DNA of 64,000 nucleotides from Pseudobutyrivibrio sp. (GCA_024697025.1 JAILGH010000082.1:79551-143550), one strand, 5' to 3'; shown: positions 51,897 to 60,593, counted from the first letter of the stretch. The notes: generated by a model not told the origin, from the sequence alone. Made by a program: numbers and translations.

Positions 51897-52730
51897 TTAT
51901 TTCCACTTTTTATGAACTAAATAACAAGGCAATCCTACAAAAATAATTCCACCTAAAATATTGCCTATTGTGACTGGAATCTGGTTTAAAATAAATCCCT
52001 GTATACTTAAAGCCGATAGCTGATCGGCAGTTATGCCATAAGCCTCAGCCGCTTTTGCAACATATGTATCGTTGTTAGCGGCAAGCATGCCGATTGGTAT
52101 ATAAAACATGTTGGCAACACAGTGCTCAAATCCTCCTACCACAAAAGCCATGATTGGAAAGAAAATCGCCCAAACCTTACCTGCGATAGCCTTTGCTGCT
52201 GTAGCAAGTAGAATTGCTGCGCAAACTAGAATGTTACACATGATTCCTGATGTGATTCCCTTGGCAAAACTAATTGAACATTTACCAAGTGCCACCTTGA
52301 TAGAATATGCTCCAAGCAAGCCAGCCGAATAATCTAGATTTCCAGAATAATAAGTTAATGCCACAACAAGTAGCGCTCCAACAAGATTTGAAATCCATAT
52401 AATAACAAGGTCCTTTACAACCATTCCCCAAGAAAATCTCTTGTCCATGGCACCCATTGCAGTAAGGCAATTGCCTGTAAACAATTCCCCTCCCATAAAT
52501 GTAATTAGCATGAGCCCAACTGGGAATATTGCTCCTGCCACTAACCTTGACAACCCAACATTTGCAACAGAATGAGCTGCAGTTGAGCTTGTAGCAGCGC
52601 CAATAGCAATAAATGCACCAGCCATAATGCCAAAAATAATCATCTTGTAAAGTCTAAAACTAACTTTGGATTCAGCCTTGCTAAGATTGAATTCGATAAC
52701 CTCTTCAGGTGTGTAACATAAATTATTCAT
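51897..52730 (-). CDS. Formate/nitrite transporter family channel
   Basis: A 277-residue pentameric channel of the FNT family. Six membrane helices are visible; helix-loop motifs include GAFIAIGAATSST, FTGNCLTAMG in the omega loop and the conserved GFEHCVANMFYIPIG with the central His of the pore. It could export formate made by pyruvate formate-lyase or carry nitrite or hydrosulfide; formate is favoured for a fermenter (inference). The ATG at 52730 follows a GGAG at 8 nt. Single gene with its own terminator. Confidence 0.92.
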   Translation of the reverse strand: MNNLCYTPEEVIEFNLSKAESKVSFRLYKMIIFGIMAGAFIAIGAATSSTAAHSVANVGLSRLVAGAIFPVGLMLITFMGGELFTGNCLTAMGAMDKRFSWGMVVKDLVIIWISNLVGALLVVALTYYSGNLDYSAGLLGAYSIKVALGKCSISFAKGITSGIMCNILVCAAILLATAAKAIAGKVWAIFFPIMAFVVGGFEHCVANMFYIPIGMLAANNDTYVAKAAEAYGITADQLSALSIQGFILNQIPVTIGNILGGIIFVGLPCYLVHKKWK

Positions 52731-52842
52731 AATGATTCTCCATTTCTTCAAAAAATCAATAGGTTCATTATAACAAACTCATGTAAGTTATTGAAGCATC
52801 AAATTAGTCTAGCCTAACTTTTATAACTTTTAATCTAATTAT

Positions 52843-54174
52843 TTACATAAACATTAACATAAACATTGGCATCGAAACAATCTTGTCACTCTGCCCAATA
52901 TTTAAAGATGCCATTTTGTAGCCACGGTTTAATTTGGCATTTGATTCTAGTATATTACGAAGTGAATTAGCTTGTTTTCTTCCAGCTTTTATCTCAATTG
53001 GCAGTAGCTCATCTCCCTTCGTAATTACGAATTCGACTTCACTAGTACTTTTCTCGTGTTTATAGAAAAATAGTTTGTCATACCCGCGCTTATAGAGCAT
53101 CTCCGCCGCCAAAGCCTCATACAAAGCACCTTTCGCTGTTCCAAGAACAAGACCTGCCGGCTTTTCCTCTATACTAGCATCCTCAAGTAAAGCTTTTTTC
53201 AAACTCTCATCATACATTCCCACTAATATGCCAATATCCGTGGGATATATTCTAAAATTTGTCTCATCTGAAAATGATTCTAATGGATAGTCAATTCTTT
53301 TTAGCGAATTCACCTGAATTGTTAGCAACTGATTATTTAACCATCCTATGCTTGTTCCAAATTTTGCTGCTGTAGCCTTGGATTCTATTTTTGAATACTG
53401 AAATTTATGATTGTCCTTCGTAAGCTGGTATGGAATTGAATCATAACACTGCTGCGCCTTAACTCTTATGTTTGCATCTGCGAATCTAGCAATATCAGTT
53501 CTATAATCTCTAATAAGCCTACGTTGTATCTCATCAACAAGATGTAAGTCTTTTGTTTCGATATACGTATTTACTACCTCGGGCATACCACCTATAACCA
53601 TATATTTGCGAAGGTAACCAAACATTGTATCCATCAGTGACTTTGGCATTTTCTCTATTTTATTAAAAAACGATTGCAGCTGTTTGATAACATCTTCACC
53701 TAATCCTTCAGCCCATAAATACTCCTCAAAATCCAGGGAATACATATTTAAATATTCGACCTTGCCTACTGGATATGATATTTTGCTCATGTAGTTCATC
53801 CCAAGAGATGAGCCCATACCTATAACATCAAACCTACCATCCTCCGTCCAAAATTTTAGCGAAGCAATAGCGTTTGGACATTCTTGTATCTCATCAAACA
53901 AAATAAGAGTATCACCCTCAATAAACTTTACACCGGGTCTTCGAGCCTGAATATTTAACTTCAATGTTTCAACGTCTAAATCCCCTTCGAACTCTCCAAT
54001 CATAGAAGGTTCCTCGATGAAATTGATAGGGATATATGATTTATATTCTTTCGAAAACATCTTATCAACAACATATGTTTTTCCAATCTGACGCTGACCA
54101 GTAACTATCAAACTCTTATGATTACTGCGATTTTTCCACTCTTTTAGACTATGAAAAATTTTTCTTTTTAACAT
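52843..54174 (-). CDS. AAA ATPase with DUF4143 domain
   Basis: A 443-residue protein of the AAA_14-DUF4143 family. The P-loop GQRQIGKTYVVD (about 26-37), Walker B LILFDEIQECPNA and a sensor-like IGMGSSLG are visible. The C-terminal DUF4143 (about 240-420) includes FRIYPTDIGILVGM, EALAAEMLYKRG and EVEFVITKGDELLPIEIKAG, a PD-(D/E)XK-like nuclease fold signature. These genes are common, mobile and poorly understood in clostridia and archaea. ATG follows AAGGAGGG. Its promoter is overlaid by a series of three phased palindromes. Possible role as toxin or selfish element (inference). Confidence 0.85.
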   Translation of the reverse strand: MLKRKIFHSLKEWKNRSNHKSLIVTGQRQIGKTYVVDKMFSKEYKSYIPINFIEEPSMIGEFEGDLDVETLKLNIQARRPGVKFIEGDTLILFDEIQECPNAIASLKFWTEDGRFDVIGMGSSLGMNYMSKISYPVGKVEYLNMYSLDFEEYLWAEGLGEDVIKQLQSFFNKIEKMPKSLMDTMFGYLRKYMVIGGMPEVVNTYIETKDLHLVDEIQRRLIRDYRTDIARFADANIRVKAQQCYDSIPYQLTKDNHKFQYSKIESKATAAKFGTSIGWLNNQLLTIQVNSLKRIDYPLESFSDETNFRIYPTDIGILVGMYDESLKKALLEDASIEEKPAGLVLGTAKGALYEALAAEMLYKRGYDKLFFYKHEKSTSEVEFVITKGDELLPIEIKAGRKQANSLRNILESNAKLNRGYKMASLNIGQSDKIVSMPMFMLMFM

Positions 54175-54192
54175 TTCTATAGCCCTCCTTGA

Positions 54193-54278
54193 TATTATTC
54201 TATAGAAAAATACCACGCCTGTAAATATTTTTCTATAGAATAATACTCGCTAATCCAATATTTTACTATAGAAAAATA
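54193..54278. repeat. Three 20-bp palindromes at exact 33-bp period
   Basis: Copies at 54193-54212, 54226-54245 and 54259-54278 share TATTNTTCTATAGAANAATA (the third has ACTATAGAA in the core). The core TTCTATAGAA is self-complementary. The start-to-start distance is 33 bp twice. They are probable operators lying on nearly the same helix face. Confidence 0.85.
54197..54225 (-). promoter_or_regulatory. Promoter of the AAA/DUF4143 gene
   Basis: Minus strand: TTTACA (54225-54220), 17-nt spacer, TAGAAT (54202-54197). The -10 box lies within the first palindrome, so binding there should repress. Confidence 0.65.
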
Positions 54279-54300
54279 CTAGTCTTGCTATTTTTAGCAC

Positions 54301-54335
54301 AAAAAAAGACACGCAAACCCAAAGATTTACGTGTC
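54301..54335 (-). terminator. Terminator of the sufC-sufB operon
   Basis: A 10-bp stem with one G-U pair (54335-54326 with 54317-54308), an 8-nt loop and seven T residues on minus. Confidence 0.85.
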
Positions 54336-54351
54336 CTTGCTTTTGAAAATT

Positions 54352-55275
54352 TTATCTCAAGAATCCTGCTACAATCTGCTCTTCAGCCTCTTCTTCGGTA
54401 AGTCCTAAAGACATAAGCTTGATAAGCTGATCGCCAGCAATCTTTCCAATTGCTGCCTCGTGGATAAGTGCTGCATCCACATCATTGGCATCAAGTCTTG
54501 GAATAGCTACAACGTGGGCATTGCCCATAATAATAGCATCGCAGGCTGCGTGACCATTGCAGGCTGTGTTGCCTTCGATTGATACTTCAAAAATCTGCTC
54601 AGAATCATCCTTGGCAACTGAACGAGATACTACATCGGCACTTGAACCCTGTCCGTTAAGTGCAACCTTGTAATCAGATGTAGCTGACTGCTTACCATGA
54701 GTCATGAGTGCCTCGTGAATAAGAAGCGTTGCATTCTCATTAAGCTCAGCTACATTAGTACGAATTGTTGAGTCTACGCCCTTAATCTGTACCATTTCCA
54801 TCTCTACATAGCTGCCCTCTTCCTGATACACCTCTGTAACAGGATTTAAGATACGGGCTCCCTTACCATCGCCCTCGCCATAGTGCTTCTCTACGTATTT
54901 GACCTTGGCATTCTTGCCAACATGGAATGTATGGATACCATCGTGCTGTGAATCTTGGTCGCCGCAATTAGAAATACCGCAACCAGCTACGATAGTAACA
55001 TCAGCATCCTCTCCGATGTAGAAATCATTATAAACCATATCTTTAAGCCCGCTCTGTGTCAGAACAACTGGGATATGTACGCTCTCATTTTTGGTGCCTG
55101 GCTTGATAATAATATCGATACCTGGCTTATCCTCTTTTGTAACAATATCAATATTTGCAGTTGTATTTCTAGCAGCGCTAGCTCCGTTAGAACGAATATT
55201 GTAAGCGCCCTGTGGAAGACCGTCCAAATCCGCAACCTCATGCAAAATGTTCTTTTGAATTGCATCAAGAGCCAT
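54352..55275 (-). CDS. SufB/SufD-like Fe-S scaffold (SmsB-type)
   Basis: A 307-residue SufBD protein with the beta-helix core and the C-terminal pattern ACNGHAACDAIIMGNAHVVAIPRLDANDVDAALIHEAAIGKI, in which the Glu-His and a Cys are conserved. It forms the scaffold for Fe-S cluster assembly with the SufC ATPase. It is much shorter than SufB (about 470) because it lacks the N-terminal domain, and no sufD, sufS or sufU follows. This matches the minimal two-gene SmsCB arrangement of anaerobes. Its start overlaps the sufC stop by one base. Confidence 0.9.
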   Translation of the reverse strand: MALDAIQKNILHEVADLDGLPQGAYNIRSNGASAARNTTANIDIVTKEDKPGIDIIIKPGTKNESVHIPVVLTQSGLKDMVYNDFYIGEDADVTIVAGCGISNCGDQDSQHDGIHTFHVGKNAKVKYVEKHYGEGDGKGARILNPVTEVYQEEGSYVEMEMVQIKGVDSTIRTNVAELNENATLLIHEALMTHGKQSATSDYKVALNGQGSSADVVSRSVAKDDSEQIFEVSIEGNTACNGHAACDAIIMGNAHVVAIPRLDANDVDAALIHEAAIGKIAGDQLIKLMSLGLTEEEAEEQIVAGFLR

Positions 55276-56015
55276 TACTGATCACCTCCTAACTTCTCGC
55301 AGGCAATATTTGCTGCAGATGATGTTCCAAGAAGCTCTGGAAGTATCTTATCCTTTGGTCCCTGAGTCTTTACCTTGCCGTTTTCAATAACAACAATCTC
55401 ATCGGCAATGTTAAGGATTCTCTCCTGGTGAGAAATAACGATAATAGTACCGTTAACTGTCTTTCTCATGTTCTCAAATACCTTGATAAGGTTCTGGAAA
55501 CTCCAAAGGTCGATACCTGCCTCTGGCTCATCAAAGATAGAAAGCTTGGTTCCACGTGCAAGTACTGTTGCAATCTCTATACGCTTAAGCTCGCCACCTG
55601 ATAATGATGAGTTGACCTCACGCTCCACATAATCCTTTGCACAAAGGCCTACCTTTGAAAGATATTCGCAGGCTGCTGCAACAGAAATGTTCTCACCTGA
55701 TGCGAGTCTAAGCAAATCAATTACTCTGATACCTTTAAAATGTACAGGCGCCTGAAAAGCAAAGCTTATGCCCTTCTTTGCACGTTCTGTAATATTAAGT
55801 TCACTGATGTCCTCTCCATCAAGAATAATCTGACCTGATGTAAGAGTATTAACTCCCATAATAAGCTTGGCAAGAGTTGACTTTCCTCCGCCGTTTGGAC
55901 CTGTGATGACGATAAACTTGCCATCCTCTACTGTAAGGTTGAGATTATCAATGATTTCTTTGGTAGAATCATTCTCATCATCAACCCTGTAACTAAGGTT
56001 TTTAATCTCTAGCAT
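55275..56015 (-). CDS. sufC: SufC-type ABC ATPase of Fe-S cluster assembly
   Basis: A 246-residue soluble ABC ATPase. Walker A is GPNGGGKSTLAKL (about 39-51), the Q-loop is SFAFQAPVHFKGI, the signature is SLSGGELKRIEIA and Walker B is KLSIFDEPEAGID. It drives conformational change of the SufB-type scaffold encoded next. It heads the two-gene operon. A TTGACA -35-like box and a 14-bp palindrome lie 50-77 bp upstream, suggesting regulated expression. Confidence 0.94.
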   Translation of the reverse strand: MLEIKNLSYRVDDENDSTKEIIDNLNLTVEDGKFIVITGPNGGGKSTLAKLIMGVNTLTSGQIILDGEDISELNITERAKKGISFAFQAPVHFKGIRVIDLLRLASGENISVAAACEYLSKVGLCAKDYVEREVNSSLSGGELKRIEIATVLARGTKLSIFDEPEAGIDLWSFQNLIKVFENMRKTVNGTIIVISHQERILNIADEIVVIENGKVKTQGPKDKILPELLGTSSAANIACEKLGGDQ

Positions 56016-56064
56016 TTCTAACTCCTCTATTCTAAGTGACCTAACTAAAAGTGCCAGCTTTTGG

Positions 56065-56092
56065 TTAGTTTAAACTAATTCAATTGTGTCAA
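56065..56092 (-). promoter_or_regulatory. Palindrome downstream of a -35-like box, upstream of sufC
   Basis: The perfect palindrome TTAGTTTAAACTAA (56065-56078) directly follows TTGACA (minus strand, 56092-56087). The -10 position falls inside it and is weak. It is a candidate operator for an iron- or Fe-S-sensing regulator. Confidence 0.5.
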
Positions 56093-56152
56093 ATCTATTC
56101 AGCCCTAATATAATAACATGAAAAATCAAATATTAGTGAATAAATTTGCAAA

Positions 56153-56188
56153 CAAAAGGACTACTGAAAAACATTCTCAGTAGTCCTT
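56153..56188 (-). terminator. Terminator of the lytTR-liaF operon
   Basis: A perfect 12-bp stem AAGGACTACTGA (56156-56167 with 56177-56188), then TTG on minus; weak T-tract but strong stem. Confidence 0.65.
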
Positions 56189-56236
56189 CTATATAATATA
56201 CGCTTTGTTTTAAATACTCTTTTACTTAAGTCTGTA

Positions 56237-56938
56237 TTACTCAAAATAAATATCAACTGTTCCAAGTCCATTATCAAGCTTTACCTTAATAAGTGGTGCC
56301 TCTGGGTCCTCTGAGCACTGGCCGTGAGTTGTAACCTTGCCAAGGCCGTTTTCTGTGTTGAACTTCATTCTAAATTCCTTTGGGAAATAGAGTGAAAGTG
56401 TTCCAAGTCCATTATCAATATCAAATTCTGCGCCATCTGCATCGATTGTTGAGCCATTGAAGTATACTGTCAAGTTGCCCATACCATTGTCCACATCAGC
56501 TTTCTTTATATTTTTAGATGAAACATACTCTGTCTTTGAGCCAAAGTTGTTGTCGATGCAAACATATCCTTCATCATCTGAATATGTGTAACTACATGTT
56601 CCCATGTCATCTCTCTTTTCAACGAAGTTATATTTTTTTCTAGAAAAGATCATGCTAAGTCCGATTCCAATAATAAATGCTGCAATCAAAATGATATAAC
56701 CTGGAACTGCGCCTAGTCCTATCTCATCTTGGAACATCCAACCTGCAACACCAACTGGAAACATAACACCAACAAACTCAAGCTTTCTAAGTGCATCAAA
56801 AAACACAACTACAAGAAGGAGTAACACGCCGATTTTTAATAATGGTAAATCCGGGAACTGATTCATCTTATCCAGGATAAGACATACTGCAAATACAATT
56901 AATACTAACCCACCTAAAATATTCTTTTTATTATTCAT
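56237..56938 (-). CDS. LiaF-like membrane protein
   Basis: A 233-residue protein with four membrane helices (about 8-100) and a soluble C-terminal beta-rich domain of the cell-wall-active antibiotic response (LiaF/DUF2154) kind. The C-terminal domain shows repeated strands: FDIDNGLGTLSLYF, FNTENGLGKVTTH, KLDNGLGTVDIYF. LiaF proteins inhibit or tune envelope stress signalling. Its ATG overlaps the stop of the LytTR regulator gene by 4 bp (ATGA), so they act together. Confidence 0.85.
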   Translation of the reverse strand: MNNKKNILGGLVLIVFAVCLILDKMNQFPDLPLLKIGVLLLLVVVFFDALRKLEFVGVMFPVGVAGWMFQDEIGLGAVPGYIILIAAFIIGIGLSMIFSRKKYNFVEKRDDMGTCSYTYSDDEGYVCIDNNFGSKTEYVSSKNIKKADVDNGMGNLTVYFNGSTIDADGAEFDIDNGLGTLSLYFPKEFRMKFNTENGLGKVTTHGQCSEDPEAPLIKVKLDNGLGTVDIYFE

Positions 56939-57396
56939 CTCTTTAACCTCTTTTCATTCATGATTTCTAATAGTGCTTTGATATAGTTTCGTGATGCGTA
57001 AGCCTTTTTAGCGCTATTTTTAAAGGCTACCTCGCTGGCACCTGTGATGTTCTTCTTTATTGAAGCAATCATCAAGGTGTTTACTATAGTAGATTTTGAA
57101 ACTCTAATAAAATCTCTAGGAAGAATTTCCTCTAGTTCATATAACTTTTGCCTGGTTCTGTAAATGTCTCGCACCGTATGTATGGATATGTAATTTCCAT
57201 CAGCCTCCAGGAATAATATGGCTTTCAAATCCAGAAAATATTCTGTCTCATCCATATATGCTGAAATCTTTTGTCGCGCATTCCTTTGAGATGCTAGAAG
57301 TCGCTGCAGCTCTAATATCTCTTCTGTTATCTCCCTACAGTGAATGGTGACTATGTCCTGGTCTAACGAAGCATCTACGTCAATGTTTATCTTCAT
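56935..57396 (-). CDS. LytTR-domain transcriptional regulator
   Basis: A 153-residue regulator with a short N-terminal helical part and a C-terminal LytTR DNA-binding domain (about 50-148; ILFLEADGNYISIHT, EEILPRDFIRVSKSTIVN). There is no receiver domain, so it is not a classical two-component regulator; control may come from the coupled LiaF-like membrane partner. A promoter lies at 57425-57452. This LytTR-membrane protein pair recurs in Firmicutes as a self-contained regulatory unit. Confidence 0.88.
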   Translation of the reverse strand: MKINIDVDASLDQDIVTIHCREITEEILELQRLLASQRNARQKISAYMDETEYFLDLKAILFLEADGNYISIHTVRDIYRTRQKLYELEEILPRDFIRVSKSTIVNTLMIASIKKNITGASEVAFKNSAKKAYASRNYIKALLEIMNEKRLKR

Positions 57397-57424
57397 AACT
57401 ACTGGCGCCTCCTTATGATTTTAT

Positions 57425-57452
57425 TTTACCTACTGTAAAAATAATCGCAACA
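57425..57452 (-). promoter_or_regulatory. Promoter of the LytTR gene
   Basis: Minus strand: TTGCGA (57452-57447), 16-nt spacer, TAAAAT (57430-57425), about 30 nt upstream of the start codon. Confidence 0.6.
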
Positions 57453-57572
57453 CTTTGGGACGAAAGGTAAATTTATGTGTGTAACAGGTAATTTTTATCA
57501 CCTTAAATTGTTATATTTCCTTTTAGTGTACACCAATGTGTGGTATTATTCCTACTGTCGAGAGGTATTAAA

Positions 57573-58343
57573 ATGTTAGCTAACTATCATACACACACCG
57601 TCAGATGCCAGCACGCATCTGGAAGTGAACGAGAATATATTGAAAGCGCAATTAAAAATGGCTTTAAGATTTTGGGATTTTCTGACCATGTGCCTCAGCC
57701 ATATCCTGATAGCTACAGTTCTCATATTCGCATGAAAATGGAAGAAGCTGAGAACTACACAGACACTCTGGTAAAGCTTAGAGATGAATATAAAAATGAT
57801 ATTCAGATTTTCATTGGTTATGAAGTTGAGTATACTCACAAGTATTTTGATAAACTTTTAAATCACTTGCGTCAGTATCCATTGGATTATATCATTCAGG
57901 GTCAACACTTTGCCCCTGATGAGGTGACTGGATTTTATGCCGGTGCCTTAACCCAAAATGAACAGGATCTTATAGATTACGTAGACCTTACTGTCGAGGG
58001 TATGTCTACTGGATTCTTCAGCTATCTGGCCCACCCGGATTTAATTAACTATGAGGGTCCAGATGAAATCTTTCTTAAGCATACTCGTCGTATCATCCAG
58101 GCTTCCATCGACTTTAATGTCCCATTGGAGGTTAATATGCAAGGCCATGCACTGGGCCGCAACTATCCTTGTAACAGGTTCTTCTCTCTTGCATCTGAGA
58201 TGGGTGCCAAGATTGTAATTGGCTGTGATGCTCATGTTCCAAGGGACGTAATGCAGCCAGAGTCAATGCCTGGATTTAAAGCATTTCTTGATGGCAACAA
58301 TATTAAAGTTGGAGATAACATAATAGAGCTAAGGCCTGTATAG
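57573..58343 (+). CDS. hisK: Histidinol-phosphatase, PHP type (HisK)
   Basis: A 256-residue PHP-fold phosphatase that makes histidinol from histidinol phosphate. Metal ligands are visible in NYHTHTVRCQHA (His residues near 6 and 8), FSDHVP, GYEVEYT, QGQHF, AHPD and GCDAHV. The family also contains related phosphatases, but the length and motif order fit HisK. It is outside any his operon here and ends in its own terminator. ATG at 57573 follows GAGAGGT. Confidence 0.88.
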   Translation: MLANYHTHTVRCQHASGSEREYIESAIKNGFKILGFSDHVPQPYPDSYSSHIRMKMEEAENYTDTLVKLRDEYKNDIQIFIGYEVEYTHKYFDKLLNHLRQYPLDYIIQGQHFAPDEVTGFYAGALTQNEQDLIDYVDLTVEGMSTGFFSYLAHPDLINYEGPDEIFLKHTRRIIQASIDFNVPLEVNMQGHALGRNYPCNRFFSLASEMGAKIVIGCDAHVPRDVMQPESMPGFKAFLDGNNIKVGDNIIELRPV

Positions 58344-58358
58344 GTCTTAGCTCTTTTC
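58325..58358 (+). terminator. Terminator of hisK
   Basis: A 12-bp stem with one G-U pair (58325-58336 with 58343-58354) that includes the stop codon region, then TTTC. Confidence 0.7.
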
Positions 58359-58409
58359 TTAAATATGACTCCCTTAGAAATTCTCATCTCCGCCAACAAA
58401 ATCATTCTA

Positions 58410-59456
58410 TTATTTTAACTTTTTAAGGGATTCCCAATATTCATTTCCCTTCATATAATATAACGCTTTATCTTCGGCGAATCTTCTTATTAAGTCCTTA
58501 CGCAAGGACTCGGCATGATTTTCAAGTTCTTTGTCTGCTGACTTTGTATAGATATGTGCATATAAATCTGACTTTGTAAAGTCCATGATTGTTCCACAGT
58601 TATCTATTAGTTTCTTAATAACCTTAGCCGTCTTTGCTACATCCTTCTCAGTCATTGCAATATCAAGTTGTGATTCAACCTCGTGGTATATACCCATATC
58701 AAAGCTATTTGCAATTTTACCATTAATATCCGCAAGTTTATGCGCCAATTTAAGATTGTTCTCTTCTATACAAAAAGTTTGAAAAGCATTAATAGCAATC
58801 CTTATGTTAGCTACCTCTTCCCATATTAGTTGCTCGTAGGTTGTATATGCCTCGTCTTTCCGATCTGTTTTAGCATATACATTTGCCTGTAGTACCTTCT
58901 TGTTTGGATTTTCATCGGACATATGATCTAAATACTTTTCAGCTTTTTCGTATTCACCCTTTCTCTCATATAAGTGAAAAAGTGAACCTACAGCCGATCT
59001 TTTTACATTGTCATCTTGAGACTCGATTAACTGTGTAAACCAAGAAATAATATTCTCATCATAAGAGTCGCTATTCTCCACTTCTAATTGCACTCTCGCC
59101 GAATCAAGAGCCGTTGTCATATAAAGTTTGAGTATCTCACTATTTGGAAATTCTTCTATCTTTCTTTTCGCATCCAAAAACACTATATCAAATGGCTCTT
59201 CAAGCAATCTATCTCTAATCGCACCAATGTATTCAAATGCTTCTTCTGGAGTCAATTCCTCTTTGTAAGAAAGCAACTCGTCTGTTGATATTCCAAGTAG
59301 TCTAGCTATTGGAACTACCATGCTAATGTCCGGCTGAGTATTGTTGTTTTCCCACTTGTTTACAGCTGGAGTTGTAACACCTAGGCGAACCGCCATCTCT
59401 TCCTGAGTCAAACCCAACTCTTTGCGATACTTCCTTATTACATTTCCTATATTCAT
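58410..59456 (-). CDS. XRE-family regulator with TPR-like C-terminus
   Basis: A 348-residue regulator. The XRE helix-turn-helix (about 1-60; KELGLTQEEMAVRLGVTTPAVNKWENNNTQPDI) is followed by a Glu-rich linker and a helical repeat region (about 110-320; YERKGEYEKAEKYLDHM and similar) of TPR type. AGGAGG precedes the ATG. A perfect 8-bp-arm dyad overlaps its promoter (59496-59524), consistent with autorepression. The ligand and target genes are unknown. Confidence 0.85.
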   Translation of the reverse strand: MNIGNVIRKYRKELGLTQEEMAVRLGVTTPAVNKWENNNTQPDISMVVPIARLLGISTDELLSYKEELTPEEAFEYIGAIRDRLLEEPFDIVFLDAKRKIEEFPNSEILKLYMTTALDSARVQLEVENSDSYDENIISWFTQLIESQDDNVKRSAVGSLFHLYERKGEYEKAEKYLDHMSDENPNKKVLQANVYAKTDRKDEAYTTYEQLIWEEVANIRIAINAFQTFCIEENNLKLAHKLADINGKIANSFDMGIYHEVESQLDIAMTEKDVAKTAKVIKKLIDNCGTIMDFTKSDLYAHIYTKSADKELENHAESLRKDLIRRFAEDKALYYMKGNEYWESLKKLK

Positions 59457-59495
59457 TTCATTATCCTCCTAGTTTCCTTTACATGGCCCAAAGAT

Positions 59496-59524
59496 ATAAT
59501 ATCAAAAATGATATTAGAATCCAA
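59496..59524 (-). promoter_or_regulatory. Promoter with palindromic operator of the XRE-TPR gene
   Basis: Minus strand: TTGGAT (59524-59519), 17-nt spacer, TATTAT (59501-59496). The perfect dyad TAATATCA-AAAA-TGATATTA (59497-59516) covers spacer and -10. Confidence 0.75.
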
Positions 59525-59580
59525 TTGAACAGCTGTTAAGCTATGGGAAATTTTCTTGAGTGCCAAGCAATAATCTTCAT

Positions 59581-59609
59581 AAAAAAACGGAAGCAATTTA
59601 TGCTCCCGT
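59581..59609 (-). terminator. Terminator of the histidine kinase gene
   Basis: A 9-bp stem with one G-U pair (59609-59601 with 59595-59587), a 5-nt loop and seven T residues on minus; the stem starts at the stop codon. Confidence 0.8.
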
Positions 59610-60589
59610 CAATTTATTCTACTCTGGTACAAATTAATAGTGAATTTTGTTCCCTTATCAACTTCACTCTTTACCTCGATGTTGCCATCGTGTACTCGAA
59701 TTATTTGCCTTGCCATTGCAAGTCCTATTCCCACACTGTCGTGGGATGAATTTCCAGCCTTGTAAAATCTATCAAATATATGTGGTAGATGCTCTTGCTT
59801 AATTCCTGCTCCGTTGTCCTCGATAACAATTGTTGTACACAGATTGTTCTGGCTAGCAGAAATCTTAACAAATCCCCCAGGATTGGTGTGCTCGATACAG
59901 TTTTTGATGATGTTGGAAAGTGCCTCTTTAAACCAGTGTGAATCAACTTTAACTGTAATTTGCTCTGGAATGCTACATATGTATTCCACCTCTGCAACCT
60001 CGGCCATTATCAAAATCGGTTCGGACAAATCTCTAATTAATTCTTTTAAGTTTGCCCTTTCAGCTTTCATTTCCAAAACTCCAGCTTCCAGCTGTGAAAG
60101 CGTAAGGAGATTTTTGATGAGCCACGTCATTTTGTTAATCTGGGCGTCAATCTTTCCGGCATACTCCACTCGTTGCTCATCACTGACATCTTCACTCATT
60201 AACAGCTCATTCATTAAAGATATGGCCGTCAATGGAGTTTTAAACTGATGAGATATATCAGACATCATATCAGACATATATTTTTTCTGATTATGCTCCA
60301 TGGCATACTGCTCCAGCAGGATGGTTATCACCTTGTAAATCTCACTTTGTAAGATTCCTATGCTTCCCTCGGATATTTTCTTCATCTCAGGTAGGGAAGA
60401 ATAATCCTGCACCTTGGTGATGTATGATATTAATTCATCTATCTGCCTTTTTATCTTTATTTCTTCGACGATGTCCACTGCCAGTATGATAATAAGTGTG
60501 GCTGCCAAAAGGCCAACCACCCAGCGTAAATCCCTCAGCTGGATACATAGTGCAGCGGCAATGACTACAATTCCGATTCTGAGTTTCAT
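59609..60589 (-). CDS. Intramembrane-sensing histidine kinase (BceS-like)
   Basis: A 326-residue kinase with two membrane helices (about 3-18 and 24-41) joined by only a few residues, so it has no external sensor domain. The HisKA box has His114 in DISHQFKTPLTA; ATPase boxes are NIIKNCIEHT, DNGAGI and VGIGLAMARQI. Kinases with this anchor sense through a partner ABC permease, typically antimicrobial peptide transporters. It lies 4 bp downstream of its response regulator, which overlaps a large FtsX-type permease gene. Confidence 0.9.
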   Translation of the reverse strand: MKLRIGIVVIAAALCIQLRDLRWVVGLLAATLIIILAVDIVEEIKIKRQIDELISYITKVQDYSSLPEMKKISEGSIGILQSEIYKVITILLEQYAMEHNQKKYMSDMMSDISHQFKTPLTAISLMNELLMSEDVSDEQRVEYAGKIDAQINKMTWLIKNLLTLSQLEAGVLEMKAERANLKELIRDLSEPILIMAEVAEVEYICSIPEQITVKVDSHWFKEALSNIIKNCIEHTNPGGFVKISASQNNLCTTIVIEDNGAGIKQEHLPHIFDRFYKAGNSSHDSVGIGLAMARQIIRVHDGNIEVKSEVDKGTKFTINLYQSRIN

Positions 60590-60593
60590 TTAA

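Noticed and set aside
54193-54278. Three evenly spaced repeats as a CRISPR array
   Set aside because: The repeats are palindromic 20-mers with 13-bp AT-rich gaps, no spacer-like sequence, and no cas genes. They fit operators.
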